Below the pieces are notes generated by a model. That model was given only the letters and a program-made list of their open reading frames with translations, had not been told where the DNA came from and did not search any database. The position numbers and the translations under genes were made by a program. DNA of 64,000 nucleotides from Brevundimonas sp. SH203. GTDB lineage: Bacteria > Pseudomonadota > Alphaproteobacteria > Caulobacterales > Caulobacteraceae. Numbering within the stretch: the stretch's first letter is position 1; each line of letters begins with the position of its first letter. The DNA lies in NCBI RefSeq assembly GCF_002157625.1, contig NZ_BDMM01000007.1, forward strand, positions 62,001 to 126,000, in the 5' to 3' direction. Of the stretch, positions 1-8,081 are shown piece after piece.

Positions 1-1186
1 TGAACACGACGCGCGGACGCGAGATCGAAACCTCGAAGCCTTCGCGACGCATGTTCTCGATCAGAACGCCCAGCTGCAGTTCGCCGCGGCCAGCGACCTC
101 ATAGGCGTCGCCGCCTTCGGTCGTGGTCACGCGAATGGCGACGTTGGCCTCGGCTTCCTTCAGCAGGCGGTCGCGGATGACGCGCGACTGGACCTTGTCG
201 CCTTCACGGCCGGCCAGGGGGCTGTCGTTGACCGAGACGGTCATGGAGATGGTCGGCGGATCGATCGGCTGGGCGTCCAGCGGCTCGGTCACTTCCATGG
301 CGCACAGGGTGTCGGCGACGGTCGCCTTGGACATGCCGGCGATGGCGACGATGTCGCCCGCTTCCGAACCCTCGTCCAGCGGCTGGCGCTTCAGGCCGCG
401 GAAGGCCAGCACCTTGGTGATGCGGCCGCGTTCGATTTCCTTGCCTTCGCGGTCCAGGGCATGGATCGCCATGCCGGGAACGGCCTTGCCGCTCTCGATC
501 CGGCCGGTCAGCAGGCGGCCCAGGAACGGGTCGCTTTCGATCAGCACGTCCAGCATGCGGAACGGCTTGTCCTTGTTGGCCTGGACGGCGGGCGGCGGCA
601 CGTGGTCGACGATCAGGTCGAACAGCGGGGCCAGGTTGTCGTTGGGCTGGTTCAGGTCCAGCGTCGCCCAGCCGTTGCGGCCCGAGGCGTAGATGTGCGG
701 GAAGTCCAGCTGCTCGTCCGTCGCGCCGATGGCGGCGAACAGGTCGAAGGTCTCGTTGTGGACGCGGTCCGGGTCGGCGTGGGCGCGGTCGACCTTGTTG
801 ATGCACAGGATCGGGCGCAGGCCCATCTTCAGCGCCTTGGTCAGCACGAACTTGGTCTGGGGCATGACGCCCTCTTCGGCGTCGACCAGGATGACGCAGC
901 CGTCCACCATGCCCAGGATGCGCTCGACCTCGCCGCCGAAGTCGGCGTGGCCGGGGGTGTCGATGATGTTGATGCGCGTCTCGCCCGCCTTGCCGTTCCA
1001 CAGCACCGAGGTGCATTTGGCCAGGATGGTGATGCCGCGTTCCTTCTCCTGATCGTTGGAGTCCATGGCGCGCTCGGTCGTCGCCTCATTGGCTCGGAAC
1101 ACGCCGGACTGGGCCAGAAGTTGGTCCACCAGGGTGGTCTTGCCATGGTCGACGTGGGCGATGATGGCGACGTTGCGCAGGTTCAT
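1..1186 (-). CDS. typA: TypA/BipA ribosome-associated GTPase, N-terminal part
   Basis: This is the first 395 residues of TypA (BipA), a translation-factor-like GTPase that binds the 70S ribosome and supports ribosome assembly and stress adaptation. The start ATG at 1186 gives [18 protein letters not shown], with the G1 loop AHVDHGKT at residues 10-17, the switch segment ERGITI near 49-54, the G3 DTPGH at 76-80 and the G4 NKVD further on. The EF-G-like domain II and the start of domain III follow. The frame stays open to the window edge, so the C-terminal domains lie outside. The gene stands alone, with 247 bases to the next start on the other strand. Confidence 0.96.
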   Translation of the reverse strand, partial: MNLRNVAIIAHVDHGKTTLVDQLLAQSGVFRANEATTERAMDSNDQEKERGITILAKCTSVLWNGKAGETRINIIDTPGHADFGGEVERILGMVDGCVILVDAEEGVMPQTKFVLTKALKMGLRPILCINKVDRAHADPDRVHNETFDLFAAIGATDEQLDFPHIYASGRNGWATLDLNQPNDNLAPLFDLIVDHVPPPAVQANKDKPFRMLDVLIESDPFLGRLLTGRIESGKAVPGMAIHALDREGKEIERGRITKVLAFRGLKRQPLDEGSEAGDIVAIAGMSKATVADTLCAMEVTEPLDAQPIDPPTISMTVSVNDSPLAGREGDKVQSRVIRDRLLKEAEANVAIRVTTTEGGDAYEVAGRGELQLGVLIENMRREGFEVSISRPRVVF

Positions 1187-1433
1187 GAAGGGCTCGGCCG
1201 GACTGTGTTCGGTCGCGGAGAATCCGCGCCGCTGCAAGGGATGCAGGCATTGGGGGGAGAAAGTTTCGCGGGCCTCATACAGGCATGTGGACAGAAACAC
1301 CAGAGCGGGCGTCGGCGGCGATGATCGCGCCTTACCGATATTTCATCCGCCCCGCCGCATCCGAAGCCGTCGAACGGCTCCTCTTTCGAGCAACGGCCTG
1401 ACCCCAGGGCCTGTCCTCGGATTGGAGAAGACG

Positions 1434-1739
1434 ATGAGTTTGATGTTCGCCGCCGCCCTCGCCGGCGCCTTGTTCGCCGGCGAGGCCCCGGACATGCATG
1501 TCGATGCGCGGGGCCTGAACATGGCCCGGCCGGGAGAGGCCCTGATCCTGGCCGGACGGATTCGGGTCGCCAGTCGCGACTGGTGCGCGCTCCATCGCGC
1601 CGTCCTGACGCCCGACAGCCTCGGCGATCCTCGCGTCTGCGAGCGCGAGATGCGACGCCGGGCCTATGTCGCCCTGCCCCGGCCTCAACGTGGCGATTTC
1701 GTGCGGGCGGGCGGCCAGACTGCGCTCAATCGCCCCTAG
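1434..1739 (+). CDS. UrcA-like small secreted protein
   Basis: This is a 101-residue protein with a short hydrophobic N-terminus ([18 protein letters not shown]), probably a signal peptide ending near residue 18. The mature part has two cysteines about 21 residues apart (in RDWCALH and DPRVCERE) and an amphipathic C-terminal helix. That layout resembles the UrcA family of small periplasmic proteins, which is common in Caulobacterales and sphingomonads and has no assigned function. The ATG at 1434 is preceded by a purine-rich TTGGAGAAG. Its TAG stop shares bases with the stop of the convergent acetyltransferase. The family call rests on pattern resemblance only. Confidence 0.6.
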   Translation: MSLMFAAALAGALFAGEAPDMHVDARGLNMARPGEALILAGRIRVASRDWCALHRAVLTPDSLGDPRVCEREMRRRAYVALPRPQRGDFVRAGGQTALNRP

Positions 1740-2233
1740 AGCGCCCGCAGCATATAGCGGGCGTCGGGGCCGTAGCTGGCCAGTTTGGCCGCCATGGCCT
1801 CGGCCGGCTGTTCGACGAAGCCGTGGCGCGACCAGAAGCCGACCGCGTCGTTGACCGCGACCAGGGCGATGGCGGGCCAGTCGTCCTCGACGGCCTGTGC
1901 GGCCAGCCGCTCCACGATCGCGCCGGTCACGCCCCCGCCCCGCGCCTCGGGATGCAGGGCCAGGTCGTGCAGATAGATCAGGGTCGCCTCGGCCGGCAGT
2001 CCCTCGACCACCGTGTTCAGCGGCGGGGCGCTATCGGTCTTCCACGGATAGGCGATCAGATAGCCGCGCGCCGACCCATCCCCATCCGCCAGAACGAAAC
2101 ATCCGCGCGGATACAGGGCCAGCCGGTTCTCGAAACAGGCCCGGTCCTCGAAATGATTGGGAAACGACAGGCGCGCCACCGCCGTCACCGCTTCGATGTC
2201 GTCCGGCCGCATGGGCCGCCATTCCAGGGTCAT
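1736..2233 (-). CDS. GNAT-family N-acetyltransferase
   Basis: This is a 165-residue GNAT acetyltransferase that would transfer an acetyl group from acetyl-CoA to an unknown amine. The acetyl-CoA pyrophosphate loop appears as ARGGGVTGA near residues 97-105, after a beta strand reading [10 protein letters not shown], and the C-terminal [12 protein letters not shown] matches the usual motif B helix with its aromatic. The start at 2233 gives [16 protein letters not shown], the standard N-terminus of the fold, and overlaps the stop of the upstream DUF1178 gene by one base (TGATG), which implies translational coupling. The substrate is unknown; small molecules, protein N-termini or ribosomal proteins are all possible. 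Confidence 0.88.
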   Translation of the reverse strand: MTLEWRPMRPDDIEAVTAVARLSFPNHFEDRACFENRLALYPRGCFVLADGDGSARGYLIAYPWKTDSAPPLNTVVEGLPAEATLIYLHDLALHPEARGGGVTGAIVERLAAQAVEDDWPAIALVAVNDAVGFWSRHGFVEQPAEAMAAKLASYGPDARYMLRAL

Positions 2234-2682
2234 CAGTTCACCTTCGACGGGTCGGGCGGCGCATCGGGCAGGGCCGAGACCGGAACGCCGTCGTCCTTCA
2301 GCTTCTTGACGTCGGCGGGCGTGGCCTCGCCGTAGATTTCCCGCTTTTCGGATCGGCCTTCGTGGATGTCGCGCGCCTCTCGGGCGAAGGCGTCGCCGAC
2401 GTAATCGAAGTTGGCCTCGACATGGGCGCGCACCTCGCGGGCCGCCGCCATCATCAGGGTCTGCATCTTGCGCATGGCCTCGGGCGCGGCCGGATCGGGC
2501 GTCGCGTTCGCGCGCTTCGTTCCGCTGACGGAGGGCGCCATGACCGCCTTGTCGACCCCGCGCGAACCGCAGAACGGACATTCGACCAGGCCCCGCGCCG
2601 CCTGGTCGTCATAATCGGACGACGAGCCGAACCAGGCCTCGAACCCGTGGTCTTGGTCGCATTTCAGGGCGTATCGGATCAT
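2233..2682 (-). CDS. DUF1178 family protein
   Basis: This is a 149-residue protein of the DUF1178 family. The N-terminus MIRYALKCDQDHGFEAWF and the zinc-ribbon-like cysteines (C8, then C35 and C38 in ECPFCGS) are typical, and a long charged helix in the middle (EAMRKMQTLMMAAAREVR) is a family hallmark. Function is not established; the cysteines suggest metal binding. The gene lies 7 bases after the nitrilase-like gene and overlaps the acetyltransferase start by one base, so it is probably the middle member of a small operon. Family membership is recognised from sequence; no role can be inferred beyond the operon context. Confidence 0.87.
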   Translation of the reverse strand: MIRYALKCDQDHGFEAWFGSSSDYDDQAARGLVECPFCGSRGVDKAVMAPSVSGTKRANATPDPAAPEAMRKMQTLMMAAAREVRAHVEANFDYVGDAFAREARDIHEGRSEKREIYGEATPADVKKLKDDGVPVSALPDAPPDPSKVN

Positions 2683-2689
2683 GAACGGA

Positions 2690-3529
2690 TCAGGCGGGCG
2701 GCAGGAAGTCGCGGTCGTGGGTCAGGGCGGGTATGGCGGCGCGGGCGCGCGTCACCGCCTCCATGTCCAGTTTCGCCCGCACGATGCAAGGGTCGTCGTG
2801 ATCGGCCTTGGCGATCACCTCGCCCCACGGCCCGACGACGGTGGAGCGGCCCCAGGTGCGCCGCCCGTCCTCGTGCAGCCCGCCCTGCGCCGGAGCCAGG
2901 ACGAAGGCGCCGGTCTCGATGGCGCGGGCGCGCAGCAGCGTCTCCCAATGGGCCTCGCCGGTTGGGGCGGTGAAGGCGGCGGGAACCGCGATCATCGACG
3001 CCCCCGCCTTCGCCAACTGGCGGTGCAGATGGGGAAAACGGATGTCGTAGCAGATGGTCAGCCCCAGACGGCCCCAGGGCGTATCGGCGACCGCCGCCGC
3101 GTCGCCCGGCCGCACCGAAGCGCTTTCGCGGTATCGCTCGCCGTTCGGCAGATCGACGTCGAAGACGTGCAGCTTGTCATACCGCGCCGTGATCGCGCCC
3201 GACGGATCGACCAGCAGCGACCGATTGGCCGCCCGACCATCCCCGGTATGGCCTGACCGCACGATGGCCGATCCGATCAGCAGCCAGACGCCCAGCTCCG
3301 CCGCCAGCTGACGCAGGCCCAGAACCGCAGCGTCCTGATCCTCGTCGGTCAGGGCGGCGTCGCGGCGGCCGCGCCTCTGCTCCAGCAGATTGGTCCCCTC
3401 GGGCGTCAGGACGAAGCGCGCCCCACCCGACGCCGCCTCGCGGATCAGGGCGTCGACATGGGCCAGTCCCGCCGCCGCCGTCGCCGGGGTGCGGGTCTGG
3501 ATCAGGGCGATGTCGAGCCCGCCGCTCAC
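2690..3529 (-). CDS. Carbon-nitrogen hydrolase, nitrilase superfamily (Nit1/Nit2-like)
   Basis: This is a 279-residue nitrilase-superfamily amidase with the full catalytic triad: E44 (in TPEGTN), K119 (YDKLHVFDVD) and C159 (ICYDIRFP). The LHVFDVD and CYDIRFP forms are characteristic of the Nit1/Nit2 branch. Some members repair deaminated glutathione or hydrolyse omega-amides such as alpha-ketoglutaramate. A deaminated-glutathione amidase role would fit the glutaredoxin gene only 4 bases upstream, but this is inference. The start is GTG at 3529. A 7-base gap to the DUF1178 gene indicates one transcript. Confidence 0.9.
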   Translation of the reverse strand: MSGGLDIALIQTRTPATAAAGLAHVDALIREAASGGARFVLTPEGTNLLEQRRGRRDAALTDEDQDAAVLGLRQLAAELGVWLLIGSAIVRSGHTGDGRAANRSLLVDPSGAITARYDKLHVFDVDLPNGERYRESASVRPGDAAAVADTPWGRLGLTICYDIRFPHLHRQLAKAGASMIAVPAAFTAPTGEAHWETLLRARAIETGAFVLAPAQGGLHEDGRRTWGRSTVVGPWGEVIAKADHDDPCIVRAKLDMEAVTRARAAIPALTHDRDFLPPA

Positions 3530-3533
3530 GCGA

Positions 3534-3791
3534 TCAGGCCGCCAGCAGCGCGTCGAGCTTGCCCTCGCGATCCAGGGCGTGGATGTCGTCGGACCCGCCG
3601 ACGTGCCGGCCGCCGATGAAGATCTGCGGGAAGGTCATGCGCCCGCCCGACTTCTCGACCATCTCGGCCTTTTTGGCGGGATCGTTGGAGGCCACGATCT
3701 CGGTATAGTCCGCGCCCTTCTTCTTCAGCAGCGACATGGCGCTGAAGCAGTAGGGGCAGCCGGGCTTGGTGTAGATGACGACGTCGGCCAA
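3534..3791 (-). CDS. grxC: Glutaredoxin 3
   Basis: This is an 85-residue monodithiol-pair glutaredoxin with CPYC at residues 12-15, the TFPQIFIGG cis-proline/glutathione loop and the GGSDD motif that contacts glutathione. It reduces protein disulfides and glutathione mixed disulfides in the cytoplasm. The start chosen is TTG at 3791, because an in-frame ATG at the expected place is lacking and a GGAG Shine-Dalgarno sequence sits 7 bases upstream. Length matches GrxC. It leads directly into the nitrilase-like gene and follows comF, the order commonly seen in alphaproteobacteria. Confidence 0.93.
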   Translation of the reverse strand: MADVVIYTKPGCPYCFSAMSLLKKKGADYTEIVASNDPAKKAEMVEKSGGRMTFPQIFIGGRHVGGSDDIHALDREGKLDALLAA

Positions 3792-3853
3792 ATCAGTTCT
3801 CCGAAGCTTGGGCCCTCCCGTGCGGCAGGCCGCCGCCGAGAAGCGCGATGGGG

Positions 3854-4648
3854 TTACATAACGATTTCGCGGGCGTTTCGCACCCGGGCCACGACCGCCA
3901 GGTCCACGGCCCGCGCGCCGGCGTCCAGCAGGGCGCGGGCGCAGGCCTCTCCGGTCGCGCCCGTGGTCAACACATCGTCGATCAGAAGGATGCGCCGCCC
4001 CCGGATGCGTCGCCGCCCCGCGTCGGTGACGGCGAAGGCCTTCTTGACGTTCAGACGCCGTCCGCGCTGGCTCTTGCCGCCCTGGCTGGTCGTATGGGTG
4101 GTGCGGATCAGGGCGTCGGGCAGATAGTCGCGGTTGGCGTGACGGGCCAGCGGCCGGGCGATCTCGGCCGCCTGGTTGAAGCGCCGCGACAACAGACGAA
4201 GCGGATGCAGCGGCACGGGCGCGACCGCATCCGCCGCCTCGACCAGATCGGCGGCGGCGCGTCCGATCCACTGCGCGAACAGCGGCGCGAACTGCTGCTG
4301 GTCCCCATGTTTGAACCGCAGGATCAGCCCGCGCGACGCTTCGTCGTACAGACAGGCCGCCCGCGCCCGTTCGAAGGCGTAGGGCCGGGCGATACAGGCC
4401 GCGCAACGATCCTCGGCGAAGGCGCCGCCGTCGTATTCGAACGCCGCCCCGCAGCCGTTGCAGACCGGCGCCTCCAGAAACCTGATCCGGCTCCAGGCGT
4501 CCGGCGTCAGGCCGGCTGCGGCCGTCGCCTCGCGGCTGTCGTGCGCCATCGGCGGCAGGATCAGGTCGGCCAGACCACGCCCCGCGCCGCGCAACTGTCG
4601 CCCCGCCCCTTCCCAGGCGCGTCGCCAACCCCCATCCTGTGCGTCCAT
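3854..4648 (-). CDS. ComF family phosphoribosyltransferase-like protein
   Basis: This is a 264-residue ComF-family protein. It has an N-terminal zinc-finger pair (C63/C66 in CNGCG and C82/C85 in CAAC) followed by a type I phosphoribosyltransferase fold with the PRPP loop DDVLTTGAT at residues 224-232. ComF proteins are linked to DNA uptake and recombination in competent bacteria; many non-competent bacteria retain them with unclear roles. The start ATG at 4648 shares two bases with the start ATG of the divergent methyltransferase. The conserved LADLILPP lies just downstream of this start, so a much later start is unlikely. Confidence 0.9.
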   Translation of the reverse strand: MDAQDGGWRRAWEGAGRQLRGAGRGLADLILPPMAHDSREATAAAGLTPDAWSRIRFLEAPVCNGCGAAFEYDGGAFAEDRCAACIARPYAFERARAACLYDEASRGLILRFKHGDQQQFAPLFAQWIGRAAADLVEAADAVAPVPLHPLRLLSRRFNQAAEIARPLARHANRDYLPDALIRTTHTTSQGGKSQRGRRLNVKKAFAVTDAGRRRIRGRRILLIDDVLTTGATGEACARALLDAGARAVDLAVVARVRNAREIVM

Positions 4649-5549
4649 GACCGCCCCTCAATCCCCTTCCGAAGGCCCCCCGCGCATCTTCGATCCGTTG
4701 CGGCGTCAGGCGCGGCTGGCGCGGTCCGCCGCCCGGTTCGCCCAGGCCGACTTCCTGCACGCCCGCGCCGCCGCCAACGCCGCCGAGAGCCTGGAAGCCA
4801 TATTGCGCGACTTTCCCGTCGCGGTCGATCTGTCCGCCCATTCAGGCGTGTTCGAACGCGCGGTCAGGACCAGCGACGCCGCCGCGCGCCTGGGGCCGGT
4901 CGTGACGCCGCTGTCCCCGGCCCAGCGCGCGGCCCCCGGCGCCGAGGCCCTGCCGCTGGCGGACGGCTCGGCCGATCTGATCGTCTCCCTGCTGACGCTG
5001 CATTGCGCCAACGACCTGCCGGGCGCCCTGGCCCAGATCCGGCGTGCGCTGAAGCCCGACGGTCTTTTCATCGGCGCCCTGTTCGGCGCGGGCACGCTGA
5101 AGGAGCTTCGCGGGGTTCTGACCGAGGCGGAACTGGCCGAGCGCGGCGGCGCCCAGGCGCGGGTTTCGCCCTTCGCCGACGGCTATGACGGGGCGGCCCT
5201 GCTGCAACGGGCCGGTTTCGCCCTGCCCGTATCGGACGTGGATCGGTTCACGGTGCGCTATTCCGACCTGTTCGCCCTGATCCGCGACCTGCGCGCCATG
5301 GGCGAGACGAATGTGCTGCAGGGGACGATGCGCCCGCTGAACCGCCGCATCGTCGCCCGCGCGGCGGCCCTCTACGCCGAACGCCACGGGCTGGAGGACG
5401 GGCGCATTCCCGCGACGTTCGAGATCATTCACCTGGCGGGCTGGAAACCGCACGAAAGCCAGCAGAAGCCCCTGCCGCGCGGCTCGGCCAAGACGCGGCT
5501 GGCCGATGCGCTCGGCGTTCGCGAGCTGACGGGCGAGGAGCCGGACTAG
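4647..5549 (+). CDS. SAM-dependent methyltransferase (BioC/NDUFAF5-like)
   Basis: This is a 300-residue class I methyltransferase-like protein. The N-terminal RIFDPLRRQARLARSA, the post-strand-4 segment DLIVSLLTLHCANDLPGAL and the FIGALFGAGTL loop match the alphaproteobacterial branch related to mitochondrial NDUFAF5, which modifies a complex I subunit, and to BioC. The usual glycine-rich SAM loop is degenerate here (VDLSAHSGVF), so SAM binding may be altered. The start ATG at 4647 overlaps the comF start in reverse orientation. The stop TAG is shared with the stop of the flp pilin gene inside CTAG. Substrate is unproven. Confidence 0.85.
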   Translation: MTAPQSPSEGPPRIFDPLRRQARLARSAARFAQADFLHARAAANAAESLEAILRDFPVAVDLSAHSGVFERAVRTSDAAARLGPVVTPLSPAQRAAPGAEALPLADGSADLIVSLLTLHCANDLPGALAQIRRALKPDGLFIGALFGAGTLKELRGVLTEAELAERGGAQARVSPFADGYDGAALLQRAGFALPVSDVDRFTVRYSDLFALIRDLRAMGETNVLQGTMRPLNRRIVARAAALYAERHGLEDGRIPATFEIIHLAGWKPHESQQKPLPRGSAKTRLADALGVRELTGEEPD

Positions 5550-5734
5550 CCGATCGTGGCCTTGATGGCGGTGCTGATCTTGTCCGCGGTTGCGGCCAGG
5601 CCGCCGTTATGGCTGTTCGCCATGGCGCCCACGGAGCCCACGATGGCCAGGAAGATCAGGGCGCAGATCAGGCCGTATTCGATGGCGGTGGCGCCGCTCT
5701 CGTCGCGCAGGAACCGGCCGGTAAGACGTCGCAT
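5546..5734 (-). CDS. Flp/Fap family pilin, solitary
   Basis: This is a 62-residue class IVb prepilin. A short basic leader (MRRLTGRFLRDESG) ends at G14, followed by ATAIEY with the required glutamate at the fifth mature position and then a hydrophobic assembly helix. After removal of the leader by a CpaA-type prepilin peptidase the mature protein would join a Tad/Cpa pilus. No other cpa/tad genes are within view, so this is a gene away from any secretion cluster. Its stop lies within the stop of the convergent methyltransferase gene. Confidence 0.92.
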   Translation of the reverse strand: MRRLTGRFLRDESGATAIEYGLICALIFLAIVGSVGAMANSHNGGLAATADKISTAIKATIG

Positions 5735-5759
5735 GGCCGGCCTCCCTGGTCGGCGGTGG

Positions 5760-6170
5760 TTACAGCAGGTCGCGCAACCAGGCGACCAGAGGTTCGTCCG
5801 CCGGCGGCATGGGATAGTCCGAAAGCTTGTCCGGCTTCACCCAGGCCAGGCCGTCGTGTTCACGCGCCGTGACCACCCCGTCCCACCGTCGGCACAGATA
5901 CAATGGCATCAACAGGTGAAACGAATCGTAAGCGTGGCTGGCGAAAACGAACGGCGACAGACAGTTTTCGCTGACGTCGACGCCCAGCTCTTCCTTCAAC
6001 TCGCGGATCAGGGCCTGTTCGGGCCGTTCTCCCGCCTCGACCTTGCCGCCCGGAAACTCCCACAGGCCCGCCAGTTTCTTGCCCTCGGGACGTTTGGCGA
6101 TCAGAACCCGCCCGTCCACGTCGATCATGGCGACGGCGACGACAAGCACGGTGGGCAGAGGTTCTGTCAT
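5760..6170 (-). CDS. mutT: Nudix hydrolase, MutT-like
   Basis: This is a 136-residue (deoxy)nucleoside triphosphate pyrophosphohydrolase. The Nudix box runs from G42 to V64 with the pattern Gx5Ex7REUxEExGU (GKVEAGE then RELKEELGV). The preceding GLWEFPGGK and the short total length match MutT, which removes 8-oxo-dGTP from the nucleotide pool and prevents transversions. The start ATG at 6170 overlaps the toxin gene stop by four bases (ATGA), so it is coupled to the toxin-antitoxin pair upstream. A general Nudix role cannot be excluded. Confidence 0.88.
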   Translation of the reverse strand: MTEPLPTVLVVAVAMIDVDGRVLIAKRPEGKKLAGLWEFPGGKVEAGERPEQALIRELKEELGVDVSENCLSPFVFASHAYDSFHLLMPLYLCRRWDGVVTAREHDGLAWVKPDKLSDYPMPPADEPLVAWLRDLL

Positions 6171-6436
6171 TGTTGGCCGAGGTAGCGGAATTGGGAAAGC
6201 TGCACGTCGTCGTCTGTAACCGCGTAGTTGACGCGCACCCGTCGATCAAAGGTGAACTGATATATTCGTCCATCATGGCTGCGGCCCATGAAGGGAAAAT
6301 CGGCGAAGGCCTCGCAGCGCTGTCGGATGTCCTCGACGAAGTCATACGCCGCCTGTGGAGAGTCCGAAGCGATCAGGTCGTAGATCGCCTCAAGATCGAA
6401 CTCCGCGCTCGGCAGCCAGACGAGTTTGCGGCTCAC
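6167..6436 (-). CDS. ParE/RelE superfamily toxin
   Basis: This is an 89-residue type II toxin-like protein. LVWLPSAEFDLEAIYDLIA at the N-terminus, the central FPFMGRSHDGRIYQF and C-terminal FDRRVRVNYAV with SQFRYLGQQ follow the ParE/RelE order of two helices and a beta sheet. ParE proteins poison DNA gyrase; RelE proteins cut mRNA on the ribosome. The basic, shortened C-terminus does not decide between these. The start is GTG at 6436, overlapping the antitoxin stop by four bases (GTGA), the usual antitoxin-first arrangement. Confidence 0.84.
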   Translation of the reverse strand: MSRKLVWLPSAEFDLEAIYDLIASDSPQAAYDFVEDIRQRCEAFADFPFMGRSHDGRIYQFTFDRRVRVNYAVTDDDVQLSQFRYLGQQ

Positions 6437-6669
6437 GCCTTCGCGTCGCGCTTCAACCGCGCCTCGTGCCGGGCCAGAAGATTCAGGCGCACCTGTTCCG
6501 ATGTCAGGGCCGGCCGGGGGTCGGCAAGCGCGCGGTCATGCTGAAGCCGTAGCCATTCCAAAGCGTCTTCGGACGGATGTTCGCTGTCCAGATCCGCATT
6601 CAATGCGTTGCTGACGAACGGCGGAAGCTCGTCGGCATAGCGGTTCAAGAGTTTCGGCCTGGCGCTCAT
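6433..6669 (-). CDS. Putative antitoxin of the ParE-like toxin
   Basis: This is a 78-residue acidic-to-basic protein directly upstream of the toxin and overlapping it by four bases, so an antitoxin role follows from position. A GAGG Shine-Dalgarno sequence precedes the ATG at 6669. It lacks the recognisable N-terminal ribbon-helix-helix strand of classic ParD; the visible parts are SEDALEWLRLQHDRALAD and a basic helical tail (NLLARHEARLKRDAKA). It may therefore belong to a different antitoxin class or bind DNA weakly. Function is inferred from context. Confidence 0.72.
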   Translation of the reverse strand: MSARPKLLNRYADELPPFVSNALNADLDSEHPSEDALEWLRLQHDRALADPRPALTSEQVRLNLLARHEARLKRDAKA

Positions 6670-6689
6670 GACCTCATCCTAACATGAAA

Positions 6690-8081
6690 TCAGCTGCGAT
6701 AGTCCCCGTTGATCTCGATATAGCCCTTGGTCAGGTCGCAGGTCCAAACCGTCGCCGACGCCCGGCCCGAGCCCACGTCGACGGTGATGTCGATTTCGGG
6801 GTTCTTCATATAGGCGGTCATCTTGGCCTCGTCGTAGGTCGGGGACGGGGCGCCGTCGACGGCGGCTTCGTGCGGGCCGAACCAGATGGCCAGATGGTCG
6901 CGATCCACCGGCTCTTCGGTCTTGCCGACGGCCATGACCACCCGGCCCCAGTTGGCGTCCTGACCGGCGATGGCGGTCTTGACCAGGGGGCTGTCGGCGA
7001 TCGACTTGGCCAGCTTGCGGGCCGAGGCGGGGCTGGCGGCGCCGTCCACCGTCACCTTGACGAACTTGGTCGCGCCCTCGCCGTCGCGCACCAGCTGGTG
7101 CGCCAGGTCCAGCATCACCTTGTCCAGCGCGGCGGAGAAGCTCTTCAGCCGCCGGTCGCCGACCCGGCCGATGCGCGGCGCGCCCGACGTGCCGGTGGCG
7201 AACAGCAGGGCCGTGTCGTTGGTCGAGGTGTCGCCGTCCACGGTCACGCTGTTGAAGGTGGTGCGGACGTGCAGGCCCAGCAGCGCCTGCAGCACATTGG
7301 GATGGATGTCGGCGTCGGTGACGATGAAGGCCAGCATGGTGGCCATGTCCGGGGCGATCATGCCCGATCCCTTGGCGATCCCGGCGATGCGGACCTTGTA
7401 GCCCTCGATCTCGGCCTCGGCGTAGGCGCCCTTGGGGAAGGTGTCGGTGGTCATGATGCCGCGACCGGCCCTGGCCCAGGCGTCGGAATCCATGCCCTGT
7501 TCGATCTCGGGCAGTTTGGCGATGATCTTCTTTTCGTCCAGCACCACGCCGATCACCCCGGTCGAGGCCAGCATGACGTCGCGCTGGCGGCAGCCGAAGC
7601 GTTTGGCGACCTCGGAGGCCGTGCGCCGCGCCGCATCGGCGCCGGCCTTCCCCGTGAAGGCGTTGGCGCAGCCGGCGTTGACCACCAGGGCGCGCACGTC
7701 CTTGCCGCCCTCGGCCGAGCCCAGCTGCTTCTTGCACCAGTCGACCGGCGCCGAGCCGATCTTGTGGCGGGTGAAGACCCCGGCGCAGCTGGTGCCGCGC
7801 GCGAAGCGGAACACCACCAGATCGTCGCGCTCGTGCTTGTAGAAGCCCGCTCGGGCGGTGGCGATCTCGACCCCGCCGATGGGGGGAATGGTCGGGAAGG
7901 GCACGGCCAGAGGCGAGATCGCCAGGCCGGGCTTTCCGGCGGCCGCCGGCGTGGGCGTCGTCGCCGTCGGCTCCGATCCCGGCGTGCGCGTCGCGCGCTT
8001 CAGCGCCGTTGCGAACGGGTCCAGCGCCTTTTCCAGCGCGTGTTCGATCTTCTGGCCGGTCGTGGAGGGGGTCTTGGTCAT
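6690..8081 (-). CDS. argJ: Bifunctional ornithine acetyltransferase / N-acetylglutamate synthase
   Basis: This is a 463-residue ArgJ, which moves the acetyl group from N-acetylornithine to glutamate in the cyclic arginine pathway and can also make N-acetylglutamate. The precursor self-cleaves before T248 in the motif APDMATML (residues 243-250), giving alpha and beta chains. [12 protein letters not shown] and the terminal [15 protein letters not shown] are further signatures. About 50 Pro/Thr/Ala-rich residues precede the conserved ISPLAVPF, longer than in most ArgJ proteins. The ATG at 8081 overlaps the stop of the parvulin gene by four bases, which couples the two genes. Confidence 0.96.
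   Translation of the reverse strand: MTKTPSTTGQKIEHALEKALDPFATALKRATRTPGSEPTATTPTPAAAGKPGLAISPLAVPFPTIPPIGGVEIATARAGFYKHERDDLVVFRFARGTSCAGVFTRHKIGSAPVDWCKKQLGSAEGGKDVRALVVNAGCANAFTGKAGADAARRTASEVAKRFGCRQRDVMLASTGVIGVVLDEKKIIAKLPEIEQGMDSDAWARAGRGIMTTDTFPKGAYAEAEIEGYKVRIAGIAKGSGMIAPDMATMLAFIVTDADIHPNVLQALLGLHVRTTFNSVTVDGDTSTNDTALLFATGTSGAPRIGRVGDRRLKSFSAALDKVMLDLAHQLVRDGEGATKFVKVTVDGAASPASARKLAKSIADSPLVKTAIAGQDANWGRVVMAVGKTEEPVDRDHLAIWFGPHEAAVDGAPSPTYDEAKMTAYMKNPEIDITVDVGSGRASATVWTCDLTKGYIEINGDYRS

Noticed and set aside
1..1186. TypA as a truncated pseudogene
   Set aside because: The frame is intact and simply runs off the window edge; no internal stops or frameshifts seen.
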